Source: Bacteroidales bacterium (GTDB lineage: Bacteria > Bacteroidota > Bacteroidia > Bacteroidales > Paludibacteraceae). From it: 24,277 bases of DNA. Positions 6,322 through 13,420 of this stretch are shown piece by piece; the first letter of the stretch is position 1; every line of letters begins with the position of its first letter. The notes beneath the pieces were generated by a model that did no database searches, had not been told where the DNA came from, and saw only the letters and a list, made by a program, of their open reading frames with translations. Made by a program: the position numbers and the translations under genes. The stretch lies in assembly GCA_900766775.1 (NCBI GenBank), contig CAAFXN010000065.1:1-24277 (forward strand), written 5' to 3'.

Positions 6322-7365
6322 TTAGCAACTCTCGAACTGACGCAAGAAACGTACGTCGTTCTCCGAGAAGAGGCGCAGGTCTTTCACGCGATACTTCAGG
6401 TTGGTGATACGTTCCACGCCGAGTCCGAAGGCATAGCCGCTATAGACCTTCGAGTCAATACCGCAAGCCTCCAACACATTCGGGTCCACCATGCCGCAGC
6501 CGAGAATCTCCACCCAGCCCGTGCCTTTGCAGAACGAGCAGCCCTTGCCGCCGCAGAGGTCGCAAGAGATATCCATCTCCGCCGACGGCTCCGTGAAGGG
6601 GAAGTACGACGGGCGCAGGCGAATCTTGGTCTCGGGTCCGAACATCTCCTTGGCGAAATAAAGCAGCACCTCGCGCAGGTCGGCAAACGACACGTTCTTG
6701 TCCACATACAGCCCTTCCACTTGGTGGAAAAAGCAATGCGCACGCGCCGAAATAGCCTCGTTGCGATACACGCGCCCCGGGCAGAGCACGCGGATAGGCG
6801 GCTGCTGCGAGGTCATCACACGCGTCTGCACGCTGCTCGTATGCGAGCGCAGCAGCACGTCCGTGGGTTTCTGTACACCCGCCTCTTTCTCGATGAAGAA
6901 GGTGTCTTGCATGTCGCGGGCGGGGTGCTCCGGCGGGAAGTTCAGCAGACCGTACACGTGCTTGTCGTCCTCCACCTCGGGACCCTCTGCCACCGTGAAA
7001 CCGATACGGGAGAAGATGTCGATGATTTCCTCGCGCACCAGCGAGAGCGGATGGCGCGTGCCTAACTCTATGGTATCGGGCGTGCGCGTGAGGTCCTGCT
7101 TATCCACAGCCTGTGCACCGACGGCGGACAGGCGCTCGCGCATCTCGTTGATACGCCCCTCGGCAGCCTGGCGCAACTGGTTGAGCGCCTGACCCAACTC
7201 TTTCTTCTCCTCTTTCGGCACCTCACGGAACTCGTTGAACAGTTCCGTGATGGCACCTTTCTTACTGAGGTACTTTATCCGCAGTGCCTCCACTTCCTCG
7301 GCGTTCGCCGCCTTCATTCCCTCGACCTGACCAAGCAAGTCGGCAATCTTATCTTTCAACACCAC
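6322..7365 (-). CDS. pheS: Phenylalanine-tRNA ligase alpha subunit
   Basis: The catalytic subunit of the cytoplasmic (alpha-beta)2 enzyme that charges tRNA-Phe. The 347-residue product has an N-terminal coiled coil (about 1-90, with ALRIKYLSKKGAITELFNEF) and a class II core. Motif 2 surrounds YRNEAISARAHCFFHQVEGL, a Cys-rich turn reads CDLCGGKGCSFCKGTGWVEI, and motif 3 is GLGVER (314-319). No pheT is adjacent. The start is not ATG: two GTG codons (7363-7365, 7360-7362) and a TTG are the candidates. An in-frame stop lies at 7372-7374, inside the heptad array directly upstream. It sits 36 bp downstream of thrS and is probably co-transcribed with it. Confidence 0.95.
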   Translation of the reverse strand: MVLKDKIADLLGQVEGMKAANAEEVEALRIKYLSKKGAITELFNEFREVPKEEKKELGQALNQLRQAAEGRINEMRERLSAVGAQAVDKQDLTRTPDTIELGTRHPLSLVREEIIDIFSRIGFTVAEGPEVEDDKHVYGLLNFPPEHPARDMQDTFFIEKEAGVQKPTDVLLRSHTSSVQTRVMTSQQPPIRVLCPGRVYRNEAISARAHCFFHQVEGLYVDKNVSFADLREVLLYFAKEMFGPETKIRLRPSYFPFTEPSAEMDISCDLCGGKGCSFCKGTGWVEILGCGMVDPNVLEACGIDSKVYSGYAFGLGVERITNLKYRVKDLRLFSENDVRFLRQFESC

Positions 7366-7370
7366 TGTTA

Positions 7371-7398
7371 TTTACGATTTACGATGTACAACTTACGA
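7371..7398. repeat. 7-bp tandem array (TTTACGA type, family C) between thrS and pheS
   Basis: Four heptads: TTTACGA, TTTACGA, TGTACAA, CTTACGA. It fills nearly the whole 36-bp gap and ends 4 bp from the thrS stop. Family C also occurs at 12037-12068 and inside argS at 23857-23884. Confidence 0.75.
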
Positions 7399-7401
7399 TT
7401 C

Positions 7402-9462
7402 TCAATATGCGTTCATCTGCTGCTTGACGGTGGAGTTGACAAAGTCAGCGAAGGCTTGGATAGTCATCTGTCCCTTGTCCTCGGCACCCTGCTGGCGCAC
7501 GCTGACCAGACCTTGCTCTGCCTCTTTCTCGCCCACCACAAGCATGAACGGGATACGCTTCAACTCGTTGTCGCGAATCTTGCGACCCAGTTTCTCGTTG
7601 CGATCGTCCACCACCACGCGCACATCCTGCGCCTCGAGCAACTCTTTCACTTTCCATGCGTATTCGTTGCTCTTCTCGGAGATAGGCAGCACCACGGCTT
7701 GGTCGGGCGTGAGCCACAGCGGGAACTTGCCGGCGGTATGCTCAATGAGCACTGCTACGAAGCGCTCCATCGAGCCAAAGGGCGCACGGTGAATCATCAC
7801 AGGGCGGTGCTTCTGGTTGTCCTCGCCCACGTACTCCAACTCGAAGCGCTCGGGCAGGTTGTAGTCCACCTGAATAGTACCCAACTGCCAGCGGCGACCT
7901 ATCGCGTCCTTGACCATAAAGTCGAGTTTCGGTCCGTAAAAGGCAGCCTCGCCGTACTCAATCTTCGCGGGCAGGTTCTTCTCGCGGCATGCCTCGATGA
8001 TAGCGTTCTCCGCCTTCTCCCATACCTCGTCAGAGCCCACGTATTTCTCGCGGTTGTTGGGGTCGCGCAGCGATATCTGTGCCTCGAAGTTCTGGAAGTC
8101 CAGCGCCTTGAAGATAATCTCGATAATCTCCATCACGCGGATGAACTCGCTCTTCACTTGGTCGGGGCGGCAGAAGATATGCGCGTCGTCTTGGGTGAAC
8201 GAGCGCACGCGCGTCAGTCCGTGCAACTCGCCCGACTGCTCGTAGCGATACACGGTGCCGAACTCCGCGCAGCGGAAGGGCAGGTCTTTGTACGACCGCG
8301 GGCTGTTCTTGTAGATAGCGCAGTGGTGCGGGCAGTTCATCGGCTTGAGCAGATATACCTCGCCTTCCTCGGGCGTGGTAATCGGCTGGAACGAGTCCTT
8401 GCCGTAGTGGTCCCAGTGTCCGGAAGTCAGATAGAGGTTCTTCGAGCCGATATGCGGAGTGATAACCTGCTGATAGCCATAACGTTTCTGTATCTTCTTA
8501 AGGAAGTCCTCCAAGCGCAGACGCAGCGCAGTGCCTTTCGGCAGCCAGATAGGCAACCCTTTGCCCACCATGTCGGAGAACATGAAGAGTTCCAACTCCT
8601 TGCCAATCTTGCGGTGGTCGCGTTTCTTCGCCTCCTCCAGCAGTGCCAAGTACTCGTCGAGCATGGCTTTCTTGGGGAAGGTGATACCGTAGATTCGGGT
8701 CATCATCGGGCGTTTCTCATCGCCGCGCCAGTAGGCAGCCGCGCACGACAGCACCTTCACCGCCTTGATAGGCTCGGTGGAGACGAGGTGCGGACCGCGG
8801 CAGAGGTCGGTGAAAGCACCCTGCGTGTAAGTCGTGATATGTCCGTCCTCAAGGTCGTTGATGAGTTCGCACTTGTAGTGCTGCCCCCACTCGCCGAACT
8901 GCTTGAGCGCATCGGCTTTCGCGATGGACTTCTTCACCAACTGCTCCTTGCGCGCGCGCAACTCCATCATCTTTGCTTCGATGGCAGGGAAGTCGCTATC
9001 CTTAATCACCTGTCCCTCAGCGGGATAGACATCATAGTAGAACCCGTTCTCGATAGCGGGACCGATACCGAACTGAATGCCGGGATACAACTCCTGCAAC
9101 GCCTCCGCCATCAGGTGCGAAGAGGTGTGCCAGAAGGCGTGCTTCGCCTCGGGGTCGTCCCATTTGTGCAGACGGATGTGGCAGTCCTCGGTAAGAGGCG
9201 CGTTCAACTCCGTAATCTGCCAATCATCTTTGGATGAAGGATGAAGGACACAGGATGAAGGACTTGCAACACTCGTCTCTGCGTTTTCAGAGTCGGGACT
9301 ATTTAGTCCTTCATCCTGCGTCTTTAGTCCTTTGTCCAGTAAAATACTGGCCACAAGGATATCTTGTGCCAACCTGCTGCTGATACTCTCAGCCACTTGC
9401 AACGGCGTTACGCCGCTCTCATACTCACGGACACCACCGTCCGGAAAAGTAACTTTAATCAT
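7402..9462 (-). CDS. thrS: Threonine-tRNA ligase with repeat-encoded insert
   Basis: Class II synthetase that charges tRNA-Thr. It has a TGS domain (from residue 1), an editing SAD domain (HAFWHTSSHLMAEALQELYPG), a catalytic core with the zinc-site cysteine in KPMNCPHHCAIY, motif 2 near RCAEFGTVYRYE, motif 3 near HRAPFGSMERF, and an anticodon-binding C-terminus. Length is 686 residues, about 40 more than the roughly 645 usual in Bacteroidales. The excess is residues about 41-80, low-complexity and encoded by 9223-9342. That stretch is built of GGATGAA-type heptads in inverted arrangement and lies in the TGS domain. The frame is kept. The ATG at 9462 is preceded by a good promoter. pheS follows. 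Confidence 0.95.
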   Translation of the reverse strand: MIKVTFPDGGVREYESGVTPLQVAESISSRLAQDILVASILLDKGLKTQDEGLNSPDSENAETSVASPSSCVLHPSSKDDWQITELNAPLTEDCHIRLHKWDDPEAKHAFWHTSSHLMAEALQELYPGIQFGIGPAIENGFYYDVYPAEGQVIKDSDFPAIEAKMMELRARKEQLVKKSIAKADALKQFGEWGQHYKCELINDLEDGHITTYTQGAFTDLCRGPHLVSTEPIKAVKVLSCAAAYWRGDEKRPMMTRIYGITFPKKAMLDEYLALLEEAKKRDHRKIGKELELFMFSDMVGKGLPIWLPKGTALRLRLEDFLKKIQKRYGYQQVITPHIGSKNLYLTSGHWDHYGKDSFQPITTPEEGEVYLLKPMNCPHHCAIYKNSPRSYKDLPFRCAEFGTVYRYEQSGELHGLTRVRSFTQDDAHIFCRPDQVKSEFIRVMEIIEIIFKALDFQNFEAQISLRDPNNREKYVGSDEVWEKAENAIIEACREKNLPAKIEYGEAAFYGPKLDFMVKDAIGRRWQLGTIQVDYNLPERFELEYVGEDNQKHRPVMIHRAPFGSMERFVAVLIEHTAGKFPLWLTPDQAVVLPISEKSNEYAWKVKELLEAQDVRVVVDDRNEKLGRKIRDNELKRIPFMLVVGEKEAEQGLVSVRQQGAEDKGQMTIQAFADFVNSTVKQQMNAY
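9229..9341. repeat. Heptad repeat pair (GGATGAA type, family F) inside thrS
   Basis: Left array: GGATGAA, GGATGAA, GGACACA, GGATGAA (9232-9259). Right array is the opposite orientation (about 9305-9337). A 14-bp exact inverted repeat links 9251-9264 and 9305-9318. The related intergenic copy is at 20826-20925. The reading frame of thrS passes through without a stop. Confidence 0.85.
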
Positions 9463-9523
9463 AATAAACCTACAAATGTTTACGGCTCGGAGCGAACAAC
9501 TGCCCCTTTGCCTAATTCGGGCG

Positions 9524-9555
9524 CAAAGTTACTGCTTTTTTCTGACATACGCAAA
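9524..9555 (-). promoter_or_regulatory. Bacteroidota-type promoter for thrS-pheS
   Basis: Read on the minus strand: TTTG (9552-9555), 20 bp, then TAACTTTG (9524-9531). The spacer ends in AAAAAAGCAG, as for prfB. The predicted leader is about 55 nt. Confidence 0.82.
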
Positions 9556-9699
9556 CATTTGCGGTTATTTTTCGAAGTAATTGGAGTAATCGTAATATTC
9601 AGAACTATCTATTATTTTATAGTAAGATGCTGTCTAACAAGTCCTATGAAGTGTAGCCACCGGTTGAGCAGGTATCCTCGGAAATGAGTCGGTTTTAAT

Positions 9700-9780
9700 T
9701 CGGTATAGACTCGGTACAGACTCGGTATAGACTCGTCCAGATACCGATCTGGAACCGATCAGGAACCGATCAGGAACCGA
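9700..9780. repeat. Two adjoining 11-bp tandem arrays
   Basis: 9700-9732 holds three units TCGGTATAGAC, TCGGTACAGAC, TCGGTATAGAC. 9743-9775 holds three units ACCGATCTGGA, ACCGATCAGGA, ACCGATCAGGA, plus a partial fourth. Both have period 11, as does the array at 18787-18830. Confidence 0.85.
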
Positions 9781-9860
9781 GCAAAACTGTTGGGGAGAGG
9801 CTGGGGTAAAAATGAGAAGTACATCATTAGAAAATCTTATATAGGCTTCATGTTAATTAG

Positions 9861-9899
9861 CAAGAGGCTGCCTAACGCAACTCGTTAGACAGCCTCTTG
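9861..9899 (-). terminator. Hairpin after the GIN-domain gene
   Basis: Arms 9861-9876 and 9884-9899 pair over 16 bp. The single mismatch is a G-U pair only on the minus strand, pointing to termination of the minus-strand gene ending at 9922. The stem carries the CTGYCTAAC core. No T-tract follows. Confidence 0.7.
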
Positions 9900-9921
9900 G
9901 GTATCAAAATCATGAAAGGAA

Positions 9922-11286
9922 CTATTTCGCGCTGATTTGGCTGGCGCCTACTGCCATCTGGTGCGGCACGTTGGGGTTGCCGCGGTAGGTGATTTTGCTT
10001 GCTCCTGCGGCTTGCGCCCATAGTTGCTGCTCGGCATACACCTCGGCTACGCTTGCTCCTGCGCAGTTGATATGCGCTTCCTGCACCTTCATGTCTTCTG
10101 CATCCAACTTGGATGCACCGGCGACCTCCGCCGTAAGCGACTCCATGGTACCTTCCAGTTCGGCTTGGGATGCCCCTGCAGCACTCACTTTCAGCGTCTT
10201 GCCTTGCAGGTTGAGGTCTGCTTGGGCGGCTCCCGTCAGGCGGAGGTCAAGGTCGTAGCACTTGAAGATGCCCTCGGTCTCTATCTGTGCGGCAGCCGTT
10301 GCCTCGATGCGTTGCAGTTCGGGCACGGCAATGGCAAACGAGGCCTTGGTATAGCGGCTGCGCTCGGGGCGGAAAGTAATCTTCAGCACCCCATCTTCCA
10401 CTTCGGCAAGCACCTGGTCGGGATGGTTGCTCGTTAGGCTGACCTGCTGCGTGAGCGACTGCGTGAGCGACACCTCGAAGGGTCCCGTTACCTCAATGGA
10501 TTGGAAAGCAGGCAGGTCGAGCACCGCCGTGGAAGTGGGTTCATCGGACTCATACTCATCTATACCATTATCTACCAGTTGGATGAGTTGCTGAAGGTTC
10601 GCGGGGCTTCCGTCCACGCGAATACCGTTGAAGAACAAGCCGATAGTCAGCGCAATGGCAAGCAGCCATGCGATGATGGTGCTCCACCAGAAACGGGCTT
10701 TCGGTCCGCGGCGCAACCGCACGTAGGTTACAATAGAGTGGACGAGCATGACGATAGGCAGGATGATAACTGCCAGCACGGCGATGACGAAGAGCGCAGT
10801 GAGCCAGCCGCTGCCGGCGAAGAGTTCGATACCCAACAACGGCAGTGCGGTTGCCAGCCCCGCGCTAACACCAAACAACGCCATCAGCAGCGAGAAAGCC
10901 ACGATACAGAAGATAAAGAGGAAAGGCAACGCCATGAGTACGAGCACCACCTTGAGCGCAATACCTAACGAGCGGGCGCAACCTTGGTTGTCGGAGGGCT
11001 TGTGCTTCACCACGGGGCGTTTGTTCTCTCCGAAGTCGGAGGGCTTGCCCATGCGTTGCTCCAATTGGTTCACCATCTCTATGTCCACCACCTGTACGTT
11101 CTTTGCAAAAAGGGCGGACTGGAAGAGTTCGGCAACACGCGCTTCGAGGTCGTTCATCACCTCTTTGCGGTCGTCGGATGGCAGGCGCAACTCTATATCA
11201 TGCAGATAGTTAGAGAGCGCAAGATAGGCATCGTTGTCAATATGAAACACTATGCCGTTGAGATTGATTGTACGAGTTTCTTTCAT
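9922..11286 (-). CDS. Membrane protein with C-terminal head GIN (DUF2807) domain
   Basis: A 454-residue protein. Residues 1-100 are soluble and cytoplasmic in look (RTINLNGIVFHIDNDAY, then ELEAR/RMGKPSDFGE-like helices, as in PspC-associated proteins). About four membrane helices span roughly 105-220. The rest (about 250-454) is a putative adhesin/GIN domain predicted to form a beta-helix of short rungs marked by repeated GAS: AAGASQAELEG, VAGASKLDAED, CAGASVAEVYA, AAGASKITYRG, AVGASQISAK. GIN domains are common in Bacteroidota and their function is not settled; envelope stress or surface roles are guesses. It follows pspC-like and padR-like genes, a recurring Bacteroidota trio. The gap to padR is filled by two repeat arrays. 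Confidence 0.85.
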   Translation of the reverse strand: MKETRTINLNGIVFHIDNDAYLALSNYLHDIELRLPSDDRKEVMNDLEARVAELFQSALFAKNVQVVDIEMVNQLEQRMGKPSDFGENKRPVVKHKPSDNQGCARSLGIALKVVLVLMALPFLFIFCIVAFSLLMALFGVSAGLATALPLLGIELFAGSGWLTALFVIAVLAVIILPIVMLVHSIVTYVRLRRGPKARFWWSTIIAWLLAIALTIGLFFNGIRVDGSPANLQQLIQLVDNGIDEYESDEPTSTAVLDLPAFQSIEVTGPFEVSLTQSLTQQVSLTSNHPDQVLAEVEDGVLKITFRPERSRYTKASFAIAVPELQRIEATAAAQIETEGIFKCYDLDLRLTGAAQADLNLQGKTLKVSAAGASQAELEGTMESLTAEVAGASKLDAEDMKVQEAHINCAGASVAEVYAEQQLWAQAAGASKITYRGNPNVPHQMAVGASQISAK

Positions 11287-11302
11287 TGTGGTTTTCGTAG
11301 TT

Positions 11303-11346
11303 TTCGGAGACTCCGAGTATTCTGATTATTCTGAGTACTCAGAGCA
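11303..11346. repeat. 9-bp tandem array (CCGAGTATT type, family D)
   Basis: Units include CCGAGTATT, CTGATTATT, CTGAGTACT and CAGAGCATG. A 16-bp word at 11310-11325 is identical to 12002-12017. It lies between the PadR and GIN genes. Confidence 0.8.
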
Positions 11347-11354
11347 TGGACACT

Positions 11355-11391
11355 CATAATTCATAATTCTTAATTCTTAATTCATAATTAA
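11355..11391. repeat. 7-bp tandem array (CATAATT/CTTAATT, family B)
   Basis: Five heptads: CATAATT, CATAATT, CTTAATT, CTTAATT, CATAATT. A 22-bp stretch (11369-11390) is identical to 20041-20062. The array supplies the TAA stop of the PadR gene (11388-11390, minus strand). Confidence 0.85.
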
Positions 11392-11714
11392 GTCGTTGTT
11401 ACTTTCTGAATGGAGGCAGTGATGGCGTTCCATTCTTGCTCCAAATCGGCGAGGAGGGCGGCTCCTTCGGGAGTCAAACGGAAATACTTCCTCGGAGGCC
11501 CTTCTCGCGACTCTTCCCAGCGATAGGTCAACAGCCCGTTGTTCTTCATACGCGTGAGGAGAGGATAGACCGTGCCTTCCACCACCAGCAAGTCGGCATC
11601 GCGCAACACCTCGATAACATCGCTGGTGTATGCTTCGTCACGGCTGCTGATGATAGACAGGACACAATACTCCAATATGCCCTTGCGCATCTGTGTCTTG
11701 ATATTATCAATCAT
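11388..11714 (-). CDS. PadR-family transcriptional regulator
   Basis: A 108-residue winged-helix regulator. Residues 1-75 match the PadR core (MRKGILEYCVLSIISSRDEAYTSDVIEVL ... VVEGTVYPLLTRMKNNGLL), followed by the wing (EGPPRKYFRLTPEGAALLADLEQEW). The short C-terminal helix used for dimerisation is present. PadR proteins usually repress neighbouring transporter or envelope genes, so the GIN/PspC genes and perhaps the efflux genes upstream are likely targets (inference). Its ATG overlaps the end of the PspC gene by 8 bp (ATGATTGA), indicating translational coupling. The TAA stop lies within a heptad array. Confidence 0.92.
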   Translation of the reverse strand: MIDNIKTQMRKGILEYCVLSIISSRDEAYTSDVIEVLRDADLLVVEGTVYPLLTRMKNNGLLTYRWEESREGPPRKYFRLTPEGAALLADLEQEWNAITASIQKVTTT

Positions 11715-11904
11715 GATACTCTGCGGGCGGCATAATGATTAATAGGAGAATGTACAAAATGATGCCCGGGAAGCAGGCAGAGAATAGGGATAATGCGGCA
11801 TAGACCACGCGCACTACGGTGGGGTCTATATTGAAATACTCTGCCAATCCGGCACATACACCGCCAACCATCTTGTTGGCAGAACGAGTTAGTTTTCTTT
11901 CCAT
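11707..11904 (-). CDS. Small PspC-domain membrane protein
   Basis: A 65-residue protein that is almost entirely one PspC domain: MERKLTRSANKMVGGVCAGLAEYFNIDPTVVRVVY, then a membrane helix (about 37-58, FSACFPGIILYILLLIIMP). PspC proteins sit in the inner membrane and are linked to envelope stress; stand-alone short forms like this one are frequent in Bacteroidota. The ATG at 11902-11904 is chosen because the domain begins there. The frame extends to 11964, but that part encodes only sequence from a Pro/Gly-rich hairpin region. It overlaps the PadR gene by 8 bp. Confidence 0.88.
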   Translation of the reverse strand: MERKLTRSANKMVGGVCAGLAEYFNIDPTVVRVVYAALSLFSACFPGIILYILLLIIMPPAEYHD

Positions 11905-11920
11905 AATGATGAAGTTTGGA

Positions 11921-11954
11921 CCCACCCCTGCCCTCCCTACAAAGGAAGGGGGAG
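11921..11954. repeat. Pyrimidine/purine hairpin between the PspC and TolC genes
   Basis: CCCTCCCT (11931-11938) and AGGAAGGG (11943-11950) pair at seven of eight positions around ACAA. It may be another short intergenic repeat type or a weak RNA structure. Confidence 0.45.
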
Positions 11955-11986
11955 TAGAGAGCAAGTTAATTGTTTTATTGTGTTTT

Positions 11987-12030
11987 CTGAGTAATCTGAA
12001 TACTCCGAGTATTCTGAATAATCAGAGCAG
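11987..12030. repeat. 9-bp tandem array (CTGAATACT type, family D)
   Basis: Units CTGAGTAAT, CTGAATACT, CCGAGTATT, CTGAATAAT, CAGAGCAGG in perfect 9-bp register. It shares 16 bp (12002-12017) with 11310-11325. Confidence 0.82.
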
Positions 12031-12036
12031 GGGACT

Positions 12037-12068
12037 ATCGTAAATCGTAATTCGTAAATCGTAAATTA
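12037..12068. repeat. 7-bp tandem array (TTACGAW, family C) at the TolC-gene stop
   Basis: Four heptads of the ATCGTAA/TTCGTAA type. Positions 12043-12064 are the exact reverse complement of the 22 bp at 23861-23882 inside argS. The array ends with the TAA stop of the TolC gene (12066-12068). Confidence 0.88.
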
Positions 12069-13370
12069 CAGTATTCCCTGATAGTAGTGCAGTATCCGTA
12101 TGCGGAAGAGGAGGTTGTAGCGGGCTTGGAGACGGGTGGCGAGGGCTTGGGCGTAGGTGTTCTTCGCCTCGCGGTATTCATAGGCAGAGGCTCTGCCTGC
12201 CTCCTGCTTCTGCTCGGCATAGCGCAGGGCTTCTGCCGCCGAACGCTCCGCCTCCATGGCGCTTTGCTCCTCCAGTTGCGCACTGAGGGCATTGTAGTAG
12301 GCTTGGTCTATCTCCTTACGCAGCGTCTGCTTCTGTTGGGCGAGTTGCAACTTGGCGTTGTCCACTGCCAGCCGCTGCTGACGCATGCGGGTGGTGGTCT
12401 GCATTCGGTCGTAGAGCGGCACGGAGAGGTTGAGCCCGACGGAAGCAGTGAAGTTCTCGTTCATCTGCTCGGCGAACGGCAGGTTGTCGCTACCCTGCAT
12501 ATTGTAGTAGCCTGAGCCTACGCTCGCTCCTGCCGAGAGCGTGGGGGAGTAAGCGGCTTTGGCGGACTTGAGGGCTGCCTCCTGTGCGGCGATGGTATAC
12601 TCGAGGGCGGCTATCTCGGGGCGGTAGGTGAGTGCGGCATCATAGACCTCCTGCGCGGAAAGGGGGAGCAGGAGCAGGGTGTCAGCATCTGATACGACTA
12701 TGTCGAAGGAAGCCATATCCTGTATGTCGATGGCTTGCGCAAGGTCAAGCAAGGCAAGTCGCAGTTCGTTCTGCTGCTGCACGAGGGCGAGTTGCTCTTT
12801 GGCTACCTGCGCTTGCAGGGTATAGAGTTCACCTGCTGCCAGTCGTTGTGCCGCCACGAGGGCAGAGTCGCGCTGCAACTTCGCTTGTGTGTCTGCTAAC
12901 TGGGTGGCTGCCGTCTCTGTGAGTTGCCGGCAGAGCAACACTTGCAGGAACATCGTGGTAACATTCATCTTGATTTGCAGTTGCTGCGCCTGCAAGTCGG
13001 CTTCGCTCGCCTGCATGTTCGCCGCTGCCTCGTCGATATTGAACTTCATCGCCAGCCCGTCGAAGAGCATTAGGTTGGCAGAGAGGTTGAAAGATGTCTG
13101 CGAGGAGTTCTGTATACGGCTGATGTTGTCGGCACCGGTGCTTCGTCCGAAGCCCCAAGACTGCCCGATATTGCCGTATAACTCAGGGGAGATATTGGCT
13201 TTCGACTGCTTGTAGGCAAGTCGCTGCGAGGCAAGTCGGTTCGCTTGTTGGCGGACAGAGAGGTTGTTCACCAAGGCGGTGTCGATACACTGCTGCAAGG
13301 TGTAGGGTGCTGCCTCCATACCTATGGTAAAGAGGAGAAACGTGCCAAAGAGTATTATGCGAATATTCAT
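12066..13370 (-). CDS. TolC-family outer membrane efflux protein
   Basis: A 434-residue outer-membrane channel subunit. It has a signal peptide (MNIRIILFGTFLLFTIGMEAA, cleavage near 21), then YTLQQCIDTALVNNLSVRQQ, the standard OEP start. Two OEP repeats follow, with long amphipathic helices (about 100-200 and 290-420) and beta-strand segments in between (TSFNLSANLMLFDGL; FTASVGLNLSVPLYDR). Trimers form the exit duct for the adaptor and MacB-type permeases encoded just upstream, with the adaptor 50 bp away. The C-terminal end RIRILHYYQGIL runs into a repeat array that provides the stop codon, so the original tail may have been slightly different. Confidence 0.93.
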   Translation of the reverse strand: MNIRIILFGTFLLFTIGMEAAPYTLQQCIDTALVNNLSVRQQANRLASQRLAYKQSKANISPELYGNIGQSWGFGRSTGADNISRIQNSSQTSFNLSANLMLFDGLAMKFNIDEAAANMQASEADLQAQQLQIKMNVTTMFLQVLLCRQLTETAATQLADTQAKLQRDSALVAAQRLAAGELYTLQAQVAKEQLALVQQQNELRLALLDLAQAIDIQDMASFDIVVSDADTLLLLPLSAQEVYDAALTYRPEIAALEYTIAAQEAALKSAKAAYSPTLSAGASVGSGYYNMQGSDNLPFAEQMNENFTASVGLNLSVPLYDRMQTTTRMRQQRLAVDNAKLQLAQQKQTLRKEIDQAYYNALSAQLEEQSAMEAERSAAEALRYAEQKQEAGRASAYEYREAKNTYAQALATRLQARYNLLFRIRILHYYQGIL

Positions 13371-13390
13371 TGATATATCTTGTTTTTGTG

Positions 13391-13419
13391 GGTGCGGCCT
13401 GGAGACCGCACCTCCTTGA
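13391..13419. repeat. 29-bp hairpin repeat (family H, copy 1)
   Basis: GGTGCGG and CCGCACC arms around CCTGGAGA, then TCCTTGA. The full 29 bp is identical to 16416-16444 inside a permease gene. It lies 1 bp from the adaptor-gene stop. Confidence 0.88.
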
Positions 13420-13420
13420 A

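Larger units (their letters stand above)
9463..9921. other. Noncoding region upstream of thrS
   Basis: These 459 bases hold the thrS promoter (9524-9555), a lone CTGTCTAAC half-arm at 9630-9638, two 11-bp-period arrays (9700-9735, 9743-9780) and the hairpin at 9861-9899. No credible gene was seen: the two open frames over 9332-9687 overlap the promoter and the thrS 5' end and have no recognisable product. Confidence 0.65.

Noticed and set aside
7384..9237. Long open frame (617 codons) on the plus strand opposite thrS
   Set aside because: It is antisense to a clear ThrS, has no recognisable domain and reflects the codon bias of the real gene.
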